Part shown: piece after piece, positions 26,207 to 35,218 of the stretch | How the letters are laid out: each line of letters begins with the position of its first letter | How positions within the stretch are numbered: position 1 is the first letter of the stretch | NCBI GenBank assembly: GCA_910589145.1 | Contig: CAJUSD010000004.1 | Location: 111,490 to 175,489, forward strand | Direction: 5' to 3' | DNA length: 64,000 nucleotides | Source: an uncultured Oscillospiraceae bacterium | GTDB lineage: Bacteria; Bacillota; Clostridia; Oscillospirales; Ruminococcaceae | Notes under the pieces: model-generated | What the model was told of the DNA's origin: nothing | Database searches by the model: none | What the model saw: the letters and a program-made list of their open reading frames with translations, nothing else | Made by a program: the position numbers and the translations under genes

Positions 26207-26526
26207 GGAAATCAGTTTACAGAAACATAGCAAAAAAGAAGCAGAAAACCTTCGGCGCGGGCACAAAGCAAGAGTAAGTACAAACCAAACCCGTATGAAA
26301 AGCTTTGGCCGCTTTCTCGAAAGTGGCAGGTCCAGGGCGGCGCCCTGGTCGCGTCCGCAGACGCGAAACTCCTTTTGCAAAGAGCATTTTTCTTTCCTTC
26401 TTTCTTTTTGCGATAGAAAAAGAAAGAAGAACCTCTCCTTTTTCTCCGCCTTCCCTGACAAACACCCCGGTGGGGTGTTTGTCAATATCAGCCCCATCAA
26501 CCTCAAAATCTCCACAATTGATTTCC
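26207..26526 (+). repeat. Dispersed element R2, copy 1
   Basis: 320 bp with inverted ends (GGAAATCAgTTt at left; AATTGATTTCC at right). It holds a row of hairpins: GCCGCTTTC-tc-GAAAGTGGC; GTCCAGGGCGGCGCCCTGG; TCGCGTC-CGCA-GACGCGA; CTTCTTTCTTTTT/AAAAAGAAAGAAG (about 26398-26431); and TGACAAACACCCC/GGGGTGTTTGTCA (about 26457-26484). Copies lie at 45276 and 63849, and a decayed one at 61174. The second and third hairpins are the same module found in R1. Confidence 0.85.
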
Positions 26527-26548
26527 GTAATAAAATCTCAGGAAGGGA

Positions 26549-26577
26549 TTTACAAATTACTTGTAATCTGTTATAAT
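26549..26577 (+). promoter_or_regulatory. SigA promoter of the GS-N/ANTAR gene
   Basis: TTTACA (26549-26554), 17-base spacer, TATAAT (26572-26577). It begins 22 bases after the end of element R2-1 and leaves a long leader of about 255 bases that contains a terminator. Confidence 0.82.
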
Positions 26578-26638
26578 ACTAAAAGTTAAGCAAAGACACG
26601 GTATCTGAATGAAAGTAGAGCCTGTCATGCAAAAGGCA

Positions 26639-26663
26639 GGGGGAGCGAAGCTTCCCCTTTTTT
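26639..26663 (+). terminator. Leader terminator (candidate attenuator) before the GS-N/ANTAR gene
   Basis: GGGGGAGC-GAA-GCTTCCCC (one G-T pair) is followed by TTTTTT. It lies about 55 bases after the predicted start of transcription and about 175 before the ATG, so the gene can only be expressed from this promoter by read-through. An upstream stem, CCTGTC/GGCAGG (26621-26640), overlaps it by two bases and could compete. ANTAR proteins act by preventing such termination, so autoregulation is plausible. Confidence 0.7.
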
Positions 26664-26838
26664 CATGAACATGAAAAAAACAGCACAGTAAAAAGAATAA
26701 TTCTCTCGCCCAGATGAAAACAGAAATTTATATTATGAAAGAAAAAGTACAAGCTCCTGCGAAAGCAAGGAAAAAATTTCATCAGAAGGAATAGGACAAA
26801 ATATTTTTTAATAGAATAGGAAAGGAGGGAAAATAGGC

Positions 26839-27744
26839 ATGGGGGAGATGGAATATACATCCAAAGAGGTTCTGCAGTTTATAAAAGAGAACGGGATATT
26901 GGAAATCCGTTTAGCGTTCTGCGATGGAATCGGGACATTAAGAAATATTTCTGTAACGGCAGAGGAACTCCCGCAAATATTTCAAATGGGCAAAACTGTT
27001 AATGAATTGTCAGAACAAACTAGTACAGCTCCAACTTTACATCCAGACCCAGCAACTTTAGTAGTGCTTCCCTGGCGTCCTGGTTATGGCCAGCCTAACT
27101 ATGGCAGGGTTGTGCAGATGTTCTGTAATATTCACTATCCAGATAGGCTTGAATCCCTTAAAGGAAGCGATTCTATGGATCACATTCTTTTGGTATCCAG
27201 TTCCCTGAATGTTACTGCCTTGCTTGCAGATTTGCTCAAAGCCCAGGGCGCAGCCCGGATTTCTTCTGCCTCCCATGGGGGGGAGGCACGCCGCCTTTTA
27301 TCTCAGTTGGAATATTCTCTTGTAATTGTCAATACCCCATTGGAGGATGAATTTGGCTACGAATTGGCATTGTTTGCTGTAAAAAATTCCCTTTCCAGTG
27401 TTATGCTGCTGGTAAAAGGTGAAACTGCAAATGAAGCATCCGGCAAAGTGGAAAATTCTGGAGTCATGGTTGTTCCAAAGCCTATCAGCAGACAGATGTT
27501 TTATCAGGCATTAAAGCTGTTGCAGGCCTCGGCAAGCCGGATACAAAATCTCAAAACGGAAAACAGGAAACTTCAAAATAAAATTGAAGAAATCCGTATG
27601 ATAGACCGTGCAAAGTGCGCAATGATTCAATACTTGAATATGACAGAACCTCAGGCACACCGGTATATTGAAAAGCAGGCAATGGATTTGCGCGTCACTA
27701 AAAAGGAGGTAGCCCGTGGTATACTAGAAACCTATGATATTTAA
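26839..27744 (+). CDS. Glutamine-synthetase N-domain / pseudo-receiver / ANTAR regulator
   Basis: 301 aa. Residues about 10-105 match the beta-grasp N-terminal domain of glutamine synthetase: EIRLAFCDGIGTLRNISV, TLHPDPATLVVLPWRPGYG and VVQMFCNIHYPD parallel the GlnA stretches around the Asp/Arg active-site loops. No GS catalytic domain follows. Residues about 112-230 fold like a receiver but lack the acidic pocket (LLVSSS) and have N165 where Asp is phosphorylated; K214 is kept. A coiled coil and an ANTAR domain (about 240-299, KCAMIQYLNMTEPQAHRYIEKQAMD region) follow; ANTAR domains bind RNA hairpins to prevent termination. AAAGGAGG precedes ATG 26839. It sits 83 bases before carA, suggesting glutamine- or GS-linked control of carbamoyl-phosphate synthesis. 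Confidence 0.85.
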   Translation: MGEMEYTSKEVLQFIKENGILEIRLAFCDGIGTLRNISVTAEELPQIFQMGKTVNELSEQTSTAPTLHPDPATLVVLPWRPGYGQPNYGRVVQMFCNIHYPDRLESLKGSDSMDHILLVSSSLNVTALLADLLKAQGAARISSASHGGEARRLLSQLEYSLVIVNTPLEDEFGYELALFAVKNSLSSVMLLVKGETANEASGKVENSGVMVVPKPISRQMFYQALKLLQASASRIQNLKTENRKLQNKIEEIRMIDRAKCAMIQYLNMTEPQAHRYIEKQAMDLRVTKKEVARGILETYDI

Positions 27745-27827
27745 TCATAATAGAACACAGCTGTACACAGAGATCTGATTGAAAGAAAAACCGTTGGACA
27801 AAGTAGAAAAGTCAGGAGGGATTCCAG

Positions 27828-28919
27828 TTGGAACAAAAAGCATTTTTAGTATTGGAAAACAAAATGATCTTTGAAGGGAAAGCATTCGGTTACATGGGGG
27901 AATCGACAGGCGAGGTAGTCTTTACAACGTCGATGACCGGGTATCTGGAAACGCTCACCGACCCCAGCTATTATGGACAAATCGTCGTACAAACCTTCCC
28001 GCTCATGGGGAACTACGGAGTCATCCCCTCTGATTTTGAAAGCAAACATCCCTATTTAAAAGCCTATATAGTGAGAGAATGGTGTCAAGACCCTTCCAAC
28101 TTTCGTTGTGAAGGAAATCTTGACACCTTTTTGATGGACAAGGGAATTGTTGGCTTATATGGGATTGATACAAGGGCGCTGACCCGTATTGTACGGGAAT
28201 ACGGAGTTATGAACGGGAAGATTGTCACTGCCCCGAATATTACCCCGGAGCTGATGGAAGAAATCCGGGGATATCGGGTGATAAACGCCGTAGAAAATAC
28301 CACCTGCAAGGAAAAGGAAACCTACCCCGCCGAAGGTTCAGAAGCAGAAGCGCGCCATGTGGTATTGATGGATTTTGGAGCCAAGCGCAGCATCCGCCGG
28401 GAGTTGTGCAAACGAGGCTGCCGTGTTACCGTTGTTCCCGCCCATACAACAGCTGAGGAAATCCTATCCCTGAACCCTGACGGGCTCATGCTTTCCAATG
28501 GTCCCGGCGACCCTATCAACAATCTTTCCATTGCAGAGGAGCTGAAAAAGCTGGAAAAGGCACAGATACCAACCTTTGGGATTTGCCTAGGGCATCAGCT
28601 TCTGGCCCTTTCCCAAGGGGGAAAGACCGAAAAGCTGAAATACGGCCATCGGGGAGCCAATCAGCCAGCTGTCTGTCTGGAAACCGGGCGAATCTACATC
28701 ACCAGCCAGAACCACGGGTACGCTGTTGTCAGTGAATCTCTGCCAGCCAGCGCCAGAGTGACCTTTGTCAACGGCAATGACAGCACCTGTGAAGGAATCC
28801 AATATAAGAATATGCCGGCCTTTTCCGTACAGTTCCACCCGGAAGCCGCTGCCGGGCCGCTGGATACCGGATTTTTATTCGACCAGTTTATTCAGATGAT
28901 CGACAAGGAGGGGAAATAA
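27828..28919 (+). CDS. carA: Carbamoyl-phosphate synthase small subunit
   Basis: 363 aa glutaminase subunit that passes ammonia from glutamine to CarB for pyrimidine and arginine synthesis. The N-terminal CPSase domain includes TSMTGYLETLTDPSYYGQI; the class I amidotransferase triad is Cys in FGICLGHQ plus His/Glu in VQFHPEA. The start codon is TTG at 27828, set by AGGAGGG eight bases upstream; no ATG is nearby. It ends one base before the carB start, so the subunits are translated together. No PyrR-type attenuator is visible in the 83 bases before it. Confidence 0.95.
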   Translation: MEQKAFLVLENKMIFEGKAFGYMGESTGEVVFTTSMTGYLETLTDPSYYGQIVVQTFPLMGNYGVIPSDFESKHPYLKAYIVREWCQDPSNFRCEGNLDTFLMDKGIVGLYGIDTRALTRIVREYGVMNGKIVTAPNITPELMEEIRGYRVINAVENTTCKEKETYPAEGSEAEARHVVLMDFGAKRSIRRELCKRGCRVTVVPAHTTAEEILSLNPDGLMLSNGPGDPINNLSIAEELKKLEKAQIPTFGICLGHQLLALSQGGKTEKLKYGHRGANQPAVCLETGRIYITSQNHGYAVVSESLPASARVTFVNGNDSTCEGIQYKNMPAFSVQFHPEAAAGPLDTGFLFDQFIQMIDKEGK

Positions 28920-28920
28920 T

Positions 28921-31900
28921 ATGCCGCTGAACAAATCGTTAAAGAAAGTTATGGTTATCGGCTCAGGTCCTATTGTCATTGGCCAGGCAGCCGAATTCGA
29001 CTACGCCGGAACCCAGGCATGCCGCGCCTTGAAGGAAGACGGCCTGGAGGTGATCCTGGTCAACTCCAACCCTGCCACCATTATGACCGACAAAATGATT
29101 GCCGATAAAATTTATATCGAACCCCTTACACTTCCCACCATCAAGCGGATTATTGATAAGGAAAAACCCGACAGCCTGCTTTCCACCCTGGGTGGGCAGA
29201 CTGGACTAACCCTCTCCATGCAGCTTGCCAAGGAAGGCTTTCTGGAATCCCACCATGTCACCCTTTTGGGGGCAAAGCCTGAAACCATAGACCGTGCCGA
29301 GGATAGGCAGCTTTTTAAAGAGGCCATGCTGAAAATCGGCCAGCCGGTTGTACCCTCCCAGGTGGTGACGACAGTGGAGGATGCGGAAAGGTTTGCAGAG
29401 AAAATCGGGTATCCGGTTATCCTGCGGCCAGCCTTTACCCTTGGCGGGACAGGGGGCGGCATTGTCAATACCCCGGAAGAACTGCGGGAAACCTGCGCCA
29501 GCGGTTTAAGCCTTTCCCCGATTGGCCAGGTATTGGTGGAACGGTGTATCGCCGGATGGAAGGAAATCGAGTTTGAAGTCATGCGGGACAGCATCGGCAA
29601 CGTGATTACAGTCTGTTCCATGGAAAATTTCGACCCGGTGGGAGTTCATACCGGGGATTCTATTGTTATCGCCCCGGCAGTGACGCTGGCAGACAAGGAA
29701 TACCAGATGCTCCGTTCCGCTGCCCTGAATATTATACAGGAATTGGAGGTGGAAGGCGGCTGCAACTGCCAGTTTGCCCTGAATCCAGATTCCTTTGAAT
29801 ACGCGGTGATAGAGGTCAATCCCCGTGTTTCCCGCTCCTCTGCACTGGCTTCCAAGGCCACCGGGTATCCGATTGCAAAGGCTGCCGCAAAAATTGCAGT
29901 CGGCTATACCCTTGGGGAGATTAAAAACGCTGTCACTGGAATCACTTACGCCTGCTTTGAACCCGCCCTGGATTATGTAGTTGTCAAGTTCCCCAAATGG
30001 CCCTTTGACAAATTTGTCTACGCTAAGCGGACGCTGGGGACCCAGATGAAGGCAACAGGCGAGGTCATGTCCATTGGTTCTTCCTTTGAACAGGCTATTA
30101 TGAAATCGGTTCGGGGCGCAGAAATCCGGCTGGACAGCTTGACAGACCCTAAATTCACCCCTTTCTCTGATGAAGCATTGGAGAAAAAACTTTATGACTG
30201 CGATGACGAACGGCTCTTTGTCATCTTTGAAGCCCTGCGGCGGGGCGTTTCCAGGGCACATATCCATGAGATTACTAAAATTGACAACTGGTTCCTCGCC
30301 AAGCTGAAAAACCTTGTCCAGATGGAAAAAAAGCTGGAGAAAGGCCCTTTGACAGACCAGCTTTATCTGGAAGCCAAAAGGATGGGCTTTTTAGACAAGG
30401 TAATTGAAGAAATATCCGGCCAGAAGATACAGCATCCCCGTCTGCCAGTTTACAAAATGGTGGACACCTGTGCCGCTGAATTTGCAGCTCAAACCCCTTA
30501 TTTTTACTCCACCTATGACGACGAAAACGAAGCTGCCGAATTTATCCGGCGCAGCCCCACCGATAAGAAAAAGGTAATTGTGTTTGGCTCTGGGCCTATC
30601 CGCATTGGGCAGGGAATTGAATTTGACTATGCCTCTGTCCATTGTGTATGGTCGCTGAAAAAGGCAGGGTATGAGGTAGTGATTGTCAACAACAACCCGG
30701 AGACAGTTTCCACGGACTTTGACACCGGGGACCGGCTGTATTTTGAGCCTTTAACGCCGGAAGATGTAATGGGCATTATTGAAACAGAAAAGCCCTTTGG
30801 TGTTGTGGTGGCATTTGGCGGGCAGACTGCCATTAAGCTGACAAAATTCCTGTCAAGTATGGGTGTGAATATTTTGGGAACCTCTGCTGACAGCATCGAC
30901 CGGGCTGAGGATCGGGAACGCTTCGACGAGCTTCTGGAACAGCACCATATCAAACGCCCCCGCGGTTTCACTGTTATGACCATGGAGGAAGCCCTGGAAG
31001 CTGCGGAGAAGGTGGGATACCCGGTTTTAATGCGCCCATCCTATGTGCTGGGCGGGCAGAATATGATTATCGCCTTTGGTGAGGACGATATCCGGGAGTA
31101 TATGGAAATCATCCTGGGGCAGGGAATCGAAAACCCGATTCTGATTGACAAGTATCTGATGGGGGCGGAGCTGGAAGTTGACGCTATCTGTGATGGGGAG
31201 GACATTCTGATCCCCGGCATTATGGAGCATATTGAGCGGACAGGGATACATTCCGGGGACTCTATCGCGGTTTATCCTGCCTGGAACGTCAGCGAGGAAA
31301 TGAGCGAAAAGATTATTTCAGCTTCCCGGAATTTAGCGGTTTCCCTGGAAACAAAGGGACTTATCAATATCCAGTACCTGATTTACGACGGGGAGCTCTA
31401 TGTCATTGAGGTCAATCCCCGTTCCTCCCGGACGATCCCCTATATCAGCAAGGTAACAGGGGTTCCCATGGTAGATTTAGCAACGCGTGCCATGCTGGGG
31501 GAAAAGCTCTCTGACATGGGCTATGGAACGGGATTATACAAGGTTCCGCCCTATTATGCGGTAAAGGTTCCCGTGTTTTCCTTTGAAAAACTGGCTGATT
31601 TGGATAATCAGCTTGGGCCGGAAATGAAATCCACCGGGGAAGTGCTGGGGATTGCCAATACCATGGAGGAAGCCCTTTTCAAGGGGCTTGTGGCTGCGGG
31701 CTACAAGCTGTATAAAAAAGGAGGGGTATTTATCACGGTGCGGGACCCTGATAAGGCGGAAATTGCCGATATTGCCAAGAAATTTGTGGGACTAGGCTTC
31801 CAGATTTACGCCACAGAGGGCACAGCCGCCGTCCTGCGGGACGCTGGGATAAAGGTGCAAATGGTAAAGAAGATACACGATGCCCTTCCCGGCGAGGAGG

Positions 31901-32970
31901 ACACCCTTTCCCTGATTGAAAGCGGAAAGATCAACTATGTCATTTCCACATCTTCCAAGGGGCGGATTCCCACACGGGACGACGTCCGCATCCGCCGCAA
32001 AGCGGTTGAAAGGAATATTCCCTGTTTGACGGCTCTGGATACTGCCTCCGCCCTGGTCAACTGCCTGCGGAGCCAATACACCCAGGAAAATACCGAACTG
32101 GTGGATATTAACCATCTCCGCACTGAAAAGGTAAAGCTTCACTTTACCAAGATGGTGGGATGCGGCAATGATTACATTTACTTTAACTGTCTGGAAGAAG
32201 CGATTAACAACCCGGAGGGGTTAAGCGTGCGTTTGGCTGACCGCCATTTTGGGATAGGCGGAGATGGGGCAGTTTTGATTTATCCTTCTGATGGGGCAGA
32301 TGCGAAAATGAGAATGTTCAATTTAGACGGCAGCGAAGGGAAAATGTGCGGGAATGCGATCCGATGCGTCTGCAAATACCTGTATGATAATGGGATTGTC
32401 CCTAAAAAAATCATGGAGATTGAAACGGCAAGCGGCATGAAAAGGGTCGAACTGCTGAAACGCAATGGGGAAGTGAAAGATGCCAGAGTTGAAATGGGCA
32501 AAGCAGATTTTTTCCCGGAGCAGGTGCCTGTGAAGCTGGATGGGGAGAGGATCGTTGACCGGCCTGTTACCATTGAGGGGAAGGAGTACCGTATTACGTG
32601 TGTGTCTATGGGGAATCCCCATTGTGTGATTTTCTATCGCAATGTGGATTTAATGGAGATTGAAGGGATTGGGTCGGAAATTGAAAATGCGGAGATTTTT
32701 CCTGACCGCGTCAATGTGGAGTTTGTACAGGTGCTTTCCAGAAGAATGCTGCGGATGCGGGTCTGGGAGCGGGGAAGCGGAGAAACCTTTGCCTGTGGAA
32801 CAGGCGCCTGTGCTGCTGTGGCGGCGGCGGTAGAAAATGGACTCTGTGACAAGGATAAAGAAATAACTGTACTGTTGCCAGGAGGAGAATTAAATATCAA
32901 ATATACGGATGAAATGGTATATCTGACCGGAAATACAGAAACCGTATATGAAGGTATCGTTGAGTTCTAA
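28921..32970 (+). CDS. carB-dapF: Carbamoyl-phosphate synthase large subunit fused to diaminopimelate epimerase
   Basis: 1349 aa in one frame. Residues 1-1070 are a full CarB: two ATP-grasp halves (GYPVILRPAFTLGGTGGG; GYPVLMRPSYVLGGQNMI), oligomerisation region, and the MGS-like allosteric domain (about 940-1060). Residues 1071-1349 are a full DapF: FTKMVGCGNDYIYFN, RHFGIGGDGAVLI, FNLDGSEGKMCGNAIRC (first catalytic Cys), GNPHCVIF, ETFACGTGACAAVAA (second catalytic Cys). The junction has almost no linker: VKLHFTKM takes the place of a normal DapF start, with GTA instead of ATG at 32131 and no good ribosome site before it. DapF converts LL- to meso-diaminopimelate for peptidoglycan and lysine. 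Frameshift artefact is unlikely since both halves are intact and in frame. Confidence 0.93.
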   Translation: MPLNKSLKKVMVIGSGPIVIGQAAEFDYAGTQACRALKEDGLEVILVNSNPATIMTDKMIADKIYIEPLTLPTIKRIIDKEKPDSLLSTLGGQTGLTLSMQLAKEGFLESHHVTLLGAKPETIDRAEDRQLFKEAMLKIGQPVVPSQVVTTVEDAERFAEKIGYPVILRPAFTLGGTGGGIVNTPEELRETCASGLSLSPIGQVLVERCIAGWKEIEFEVMRDSIGNVITVCSMENFDPVGVHTGDSIVIAPAVTLADKEYQMLRSAALNIIQELEVEGGCNCQFALNPDSFEYAVIEVNPRVSRSSALASKATGYPIAKAAAKIAVGYTLGEIKNAVTGITYACFEPALDYVVVKFPKWPFDKFVYAKRTLGTQMKATGEVMSIGSSFEQAIMKSVRGAEIRLDSLTDPKFTPFSDEALEKKLYDCDDERLFVIFEALRRGVSRAHIHEITKIDNWFLAKLKNLVQMEKKLEKGPLTDQLYLEAKRMGFLDKVIEEISGQKIQHPRLPVYKMVDTCAAEFAAQTPYFYSTYDDENEAAEFIRRSPTDKKKVIVFGSGPIRIGQGIEFDYASVHCVWSLKKAGYEVVIVNNNPETVSTDFDTGDRLYFEPLTPEDVMGIIETEKPFGVVVAFGGQTAIKLTKFLSSMGVNILGTSADSIDRAEDRERFDELLEQHHIKRPRGFTVMTMEEALEAAEKVGYPVLMRPSYVLGGQNMIIAFGEDDIREYMEIILGQGIENPILIDKYLMGAELEVDAICDGEDILIPGIMEHIERTGIHSGDSIAVYPAWNVSEEMSEKIISASRNLAVSLETKGLINIQYLIYDGELYVIEVNPRSSRTIPYISKVTGVPMVDLATRAMLGEKLSDMGYGTGLYKVPPYYAVKVPVFSFEKLADLDNQLGPEMKSTGEVLGIANTMEEALFKGLVAAGYKLYKKGGVFITVRDPDKAEIADIAKKFVGLGFQIYATEGTAAVLRDAGIKVQMVKKIHDALPGEEDTLSLIESGKINYVISTSSKGRIPTRDDVRIRRKAVERNIPCLTALDTASALVNCLRSQYTQENTELVDINHLRTEKVKLHFTKMVGCGNDYIYFNCLEEAINNPEGLSVRLADRHFGIGGDGAVLIYPSDGADAKMRMFNLDGSEGKMCGNAIRCVCKYLYDNGIVPKKIMEIETASGMKRVELLKRNGEVKDARVEMGKADFFPEQVPVKLDGERIVDRPVTIEGKEYRITCVSMGNPHCVIFYRNVDLMEIEGIGSEIENAEIFPDRVNVEFVQVLSRRMLRMRVWERGSGETFACGTGACAAVAAAVENGLCDKDKEITVLLPGGELNIKYTDEMVYLTGNTETVYEGIVEF

Positions 32971-33339
32971 GGAACCACCTCAGACAGAAAACGAAAAAAG
33001 GTTTGAGGAGTCCAGAGGGACTTTCCTAAAAAGTCCCTCTGGTCGGGTCCAGGGCAGACAGCCCTGGTCGCGCCCGCGGGCGCGAAATCCCCCTAACCTT
33101 ATGATATAAACTGCATCACAGTAAACAATCATCCATTTTGGTACAAATATTTTAAATAAAAGCCCGCCCAAAATTGTTTATGGGGTGGAATCAGATGGTG
33201 AATGGGATCAGTCTATAAGGAGCAGCCCCATACAGGCGGGCATCTTCCACTTTGTCCAACTCCGCAGAGTTGGACAAAGCTAACAATTTACTCATGCAGC
33301 CATCGGGGACCCTTTGGGACGATGGCGTAAAACAACGTA
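32971..33339 (+). repeat. Dispersed hairpin element R1, copy D
   Basis: It starts right after the stop codon of the carB-dapF gene: GGAACCACCTCAGAC, AAAAAAGGTTTG, hairpin I (CCAGAGGGACTTT/AAAGTCCCTCTGG), a second type-I hairpin (CCAGGGC/GCCCTGG), hairpin II (TCGCGCCCGCGGGCGCGA), a long-range pair AAGCCCGCC...GGCGGGC, hairpin IV (GTCCAACTC-CGCA-GAGTTGGAC), TCATGCAGCCATC, hairpin V and GATGGCGTA. Hairpin IV differs from copy A by a compensated base pair. This accounts for nearly all of the gap between carB-dapF and pyrG. Confidence 0.85.
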
Positions 33340-33452
33340 AGTCCGATGGAGAAAAGAAGGTATAAGCTTAAATTTGATGCCGTAAGATAAGAAAAAGTTT
33401 ACAGCCCAAATAAAAACCCTTTATAAGAGCAGAGAAAGGATGAGCAAATCTT

Positions 33453-35078
33453 ATGGATACAGAAAAAAACAAACCATGTAAATATATTTTTGTAACAGGC
33501 GGCGTTGTCTCAGGTCTGGGAAAGGGAATCACAGCGGCATCCCTGGGTCGGCTGCTGAAAATGCGGGGGCTTCGGGTGGCGGCACAAAAGCTAGACCCAT
33601 ATATCAATATCGACCCCGGCACCATGAGCCCTTACCAGCATGGAGAGGTCTATGTCACCGAAGACGGCGCGGAAACTGACCTGGACTTGGGACATTATGA
33701 GCGTTTTATTGATGAGGATTTAAACCAGTATTCCAACCTGACAACAGGAAAGGTTTATTGGAATGTCTTAAATAAAGAGAGAAAAGGGGAATACCTGGGG
33801 GAAACGGTTCAGGTAATCCCCCATGTAACCAACGAAATCAAAAAGTTTATCTATACTGTGGGCAATACCACCTCTGCCGACGTGGTAATTACAGAAATCG
33901 GGGGAACTACCGGGGATATTGAAAGCCAGCCTTTTCTGGAAGCAATCCGGCAGGTTTCCTTAGAAGCAGGTAAGGGGAACTGCCTGTTTATCCATGTAAC
34001 CCTTGTACCGTATATCAAAAGCTCTGGCGAGCATAAGTCCAAGCCGACCCAGCACTCTGTAAAAGAACTGCGTTCCATTGGCATCAGCCCGGATATTATC
34101 GTAACCCGCTGCGACGAACCAATCGACCAGTCCATCCGGGATAAAATCGCTATGTTCTGTAATGTCCGCCCGGACTGTGTGATCGAAAATATAACGCTGC
34201 CAGTATTGTACCAGGCCCCAGTTATGCTGGAAGAACACCACTTTTCGGATATTGTGTGCAGGGAGCTGAATTTGCAGCTTCCGCCCTGCGATATGAGAGA
34301 ATGGAAGGAAATGCTCTCCCGGATTGCATCCCGTACCAGACAGGTGAAAATTGCGCTGGTGGGAAAATATGTAAAGCTCCATGACGCTTATCTTTCTGTG
34401 GCGGAGGCACTGCGGCACGCCGGATATGAAACAGGGGCCAATATAGAGATTGATTGGGTGGAAGCGGAAGACGTAACAGAGGAAACCGCTGATAAACTCC
34501 TTTCTCCGGCAGATGGGATTCTTGTCCCTGGCGGGTTTGGAGACAGGGGTATTGAGGGAAAGATTCTGGCTGCAAAATATGCCAGAGAACAAGATGTGCC
34601 ATACCTTGGAATCTGCTTGGGAATGCAGGTCGCTGTCATTGAATATGCCCGAAACGTCCTTGGATGGTTTGATTCCAATTCCAGCGAATTCTCCCCGCAT
34701 TCTCCTCACCCGGTAATTGATTTGATGCCGGACCAGCAAGGGAACCTTCCCAAAGGCGGCACTATGCGGTTAGGGGCATATCCCTGTAAGATTTACCCCG
34801 ATTCTGTCATGGAAGGGGCGTATGGAAAAACAGAAGTACAGGAACGCCACCGCCACCGCTATGAATTTAATAATCAGTTCCGGGATGCACTGACAGAAAA
34901 GGGGCTGCGGATAACCGGGACGTCGCCGGATGGACGGCTGGTGGAGGCTGTGGAACTCCCCCAGAACCGGTTTTTTATTGGCGTGCAGTTCCATCCTGAG
35001 TTTAAAAGCAGGCCAAACCATGCACATCCGCTGTTTTTGGAATTTGTAAAGGCGGCGCTGGATTTGCAAAAGCAATAA
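33453..35078 (+). CDS. pyrG: CTP synthase
   Basis: 541 aa, standard length. The synthetase domain (KYIFVTGGVVSGLGKGITAAS P-loop, DPYINIDPGTMSPYQHGEV) makes UTP to CTP, with ammonia from a C-terminal class I glutaminase (catalytic Cys in YLGICLGMQ, His/Glu in VQFHPEF). GAGAAAGGA precedes ATG 33453 with slightly long spacing. It follows carA-carB-dapF on the same strand, separated by element R1-D, and has its own terminator. Confidence 0.96.
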   Translation: MDTEKNKPCKYIFVTGGVVSGLGKGITAASLGRLLKMRGLRVAAQKLDPYINIDPGTMSPYQHGEVYVTEDGAETDLDLGHYERFIDEDLNQYSNLTTGKVYWNVLNKERKGEYLGETVQVIPHVTNEIKKFIYTVGNTTSADVVITEIGGTTGDIESQPFLEAIRQVSLEAGKGNCLFIHVTLVPYIKSSGEHKSKPTQHSVKELRSIGISPDIIVTRCDEPIDQSIRDKIAMFCNVRPDCVIENITLPVLYQAPVMLEEHHFSDIVCRELNLQLPPCDMREWKEMLSRIASRTRQVKIALVGKYVKLHDAYLSVAEALRHAGYETGANIEIDWVEAEDVTEETADKLLSPADGILVPGGFGDRGIEGKILAAKYAREQDVPYLGICLGMQVAVIEYARNVLGWFDSNSSEFSPHSPHPVIDLMPDQQGNLPKGGTMRLGAYPCKIYPDSVMEGAYGKTEVQERHRHRYEFNNQFRDALTEKGLRITGTSPDGRLVEAVELPQNRFFIGVQFHPEFKSRPNHAHPLFLEFVKAALDLQKQ

Positions 35079-35086
35079 AGAATACT

Positions 35087-35140
35087 GCTCCCCATGCCCT
35101 GCGGTTCTTGTAAGACAGGGCGTGAGGAGCCTATATTTTT
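35087..35140 (+). terminator. Intrinsic terminator after pyrG
   Basis: GCTCCCCATGCCCTG pairs with CAGGGCGTGAGGAGC (G-T pairs allowed), then CTATATTTTT. Confidence 0.8.
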
Positions 35141-35143
35141 CAT

Positions 35144-35173
35144 AAAATGTCAATAGCAAGCTATTGACATTTT
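35144..35173. promoter_or_regulatory. MarR operator: perfect 13-bp inverted repeat
   Basis: AAAATGTCAATAG and its exact complement flank CAAG. The right arm contains the -35 of the marR promoter, so binding would block transcription of marR and the MATE gene. Confidence 0.85.
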
Positions 35174-35191
35174 TTAATTGTATGCTATACT
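35164..35191 (+). promoter_or_regulatory. SigA promoter of marR-MATE
   Basis: TTGACA (35164-35169), 16-base spacer, TATACT (35186-35191); it overlaps the inverted repeat at 35144-35173. Confidence 0.83.
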
Positions 35192-35218
35192 TTTATATGT
35201 GAGGAGGCGGTTGCCATC

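Noticed and set aside
26584..26660. Glutamine riboswitch (glnA-type) in the ANTAR gene leader
   Set aside because: GAAAGTAGAGCC slightly recalls GGAAGUAGG of glnA RNAs, but the flanking stems and conserved arms are missing.
26665..26691. Short ORF (8 codons) after the leader terminator
   Set aside because: No ribosome site and no runs of regulatory codons; not a convincing leader peptide.
33013..33100. R1/R2 hairpins as ordinary single terminators only
   Set aside because: Conserved order of modules, shared flanks, inverted ends and repeated occurrence go beyond terminators, though some hairpins may terminate.
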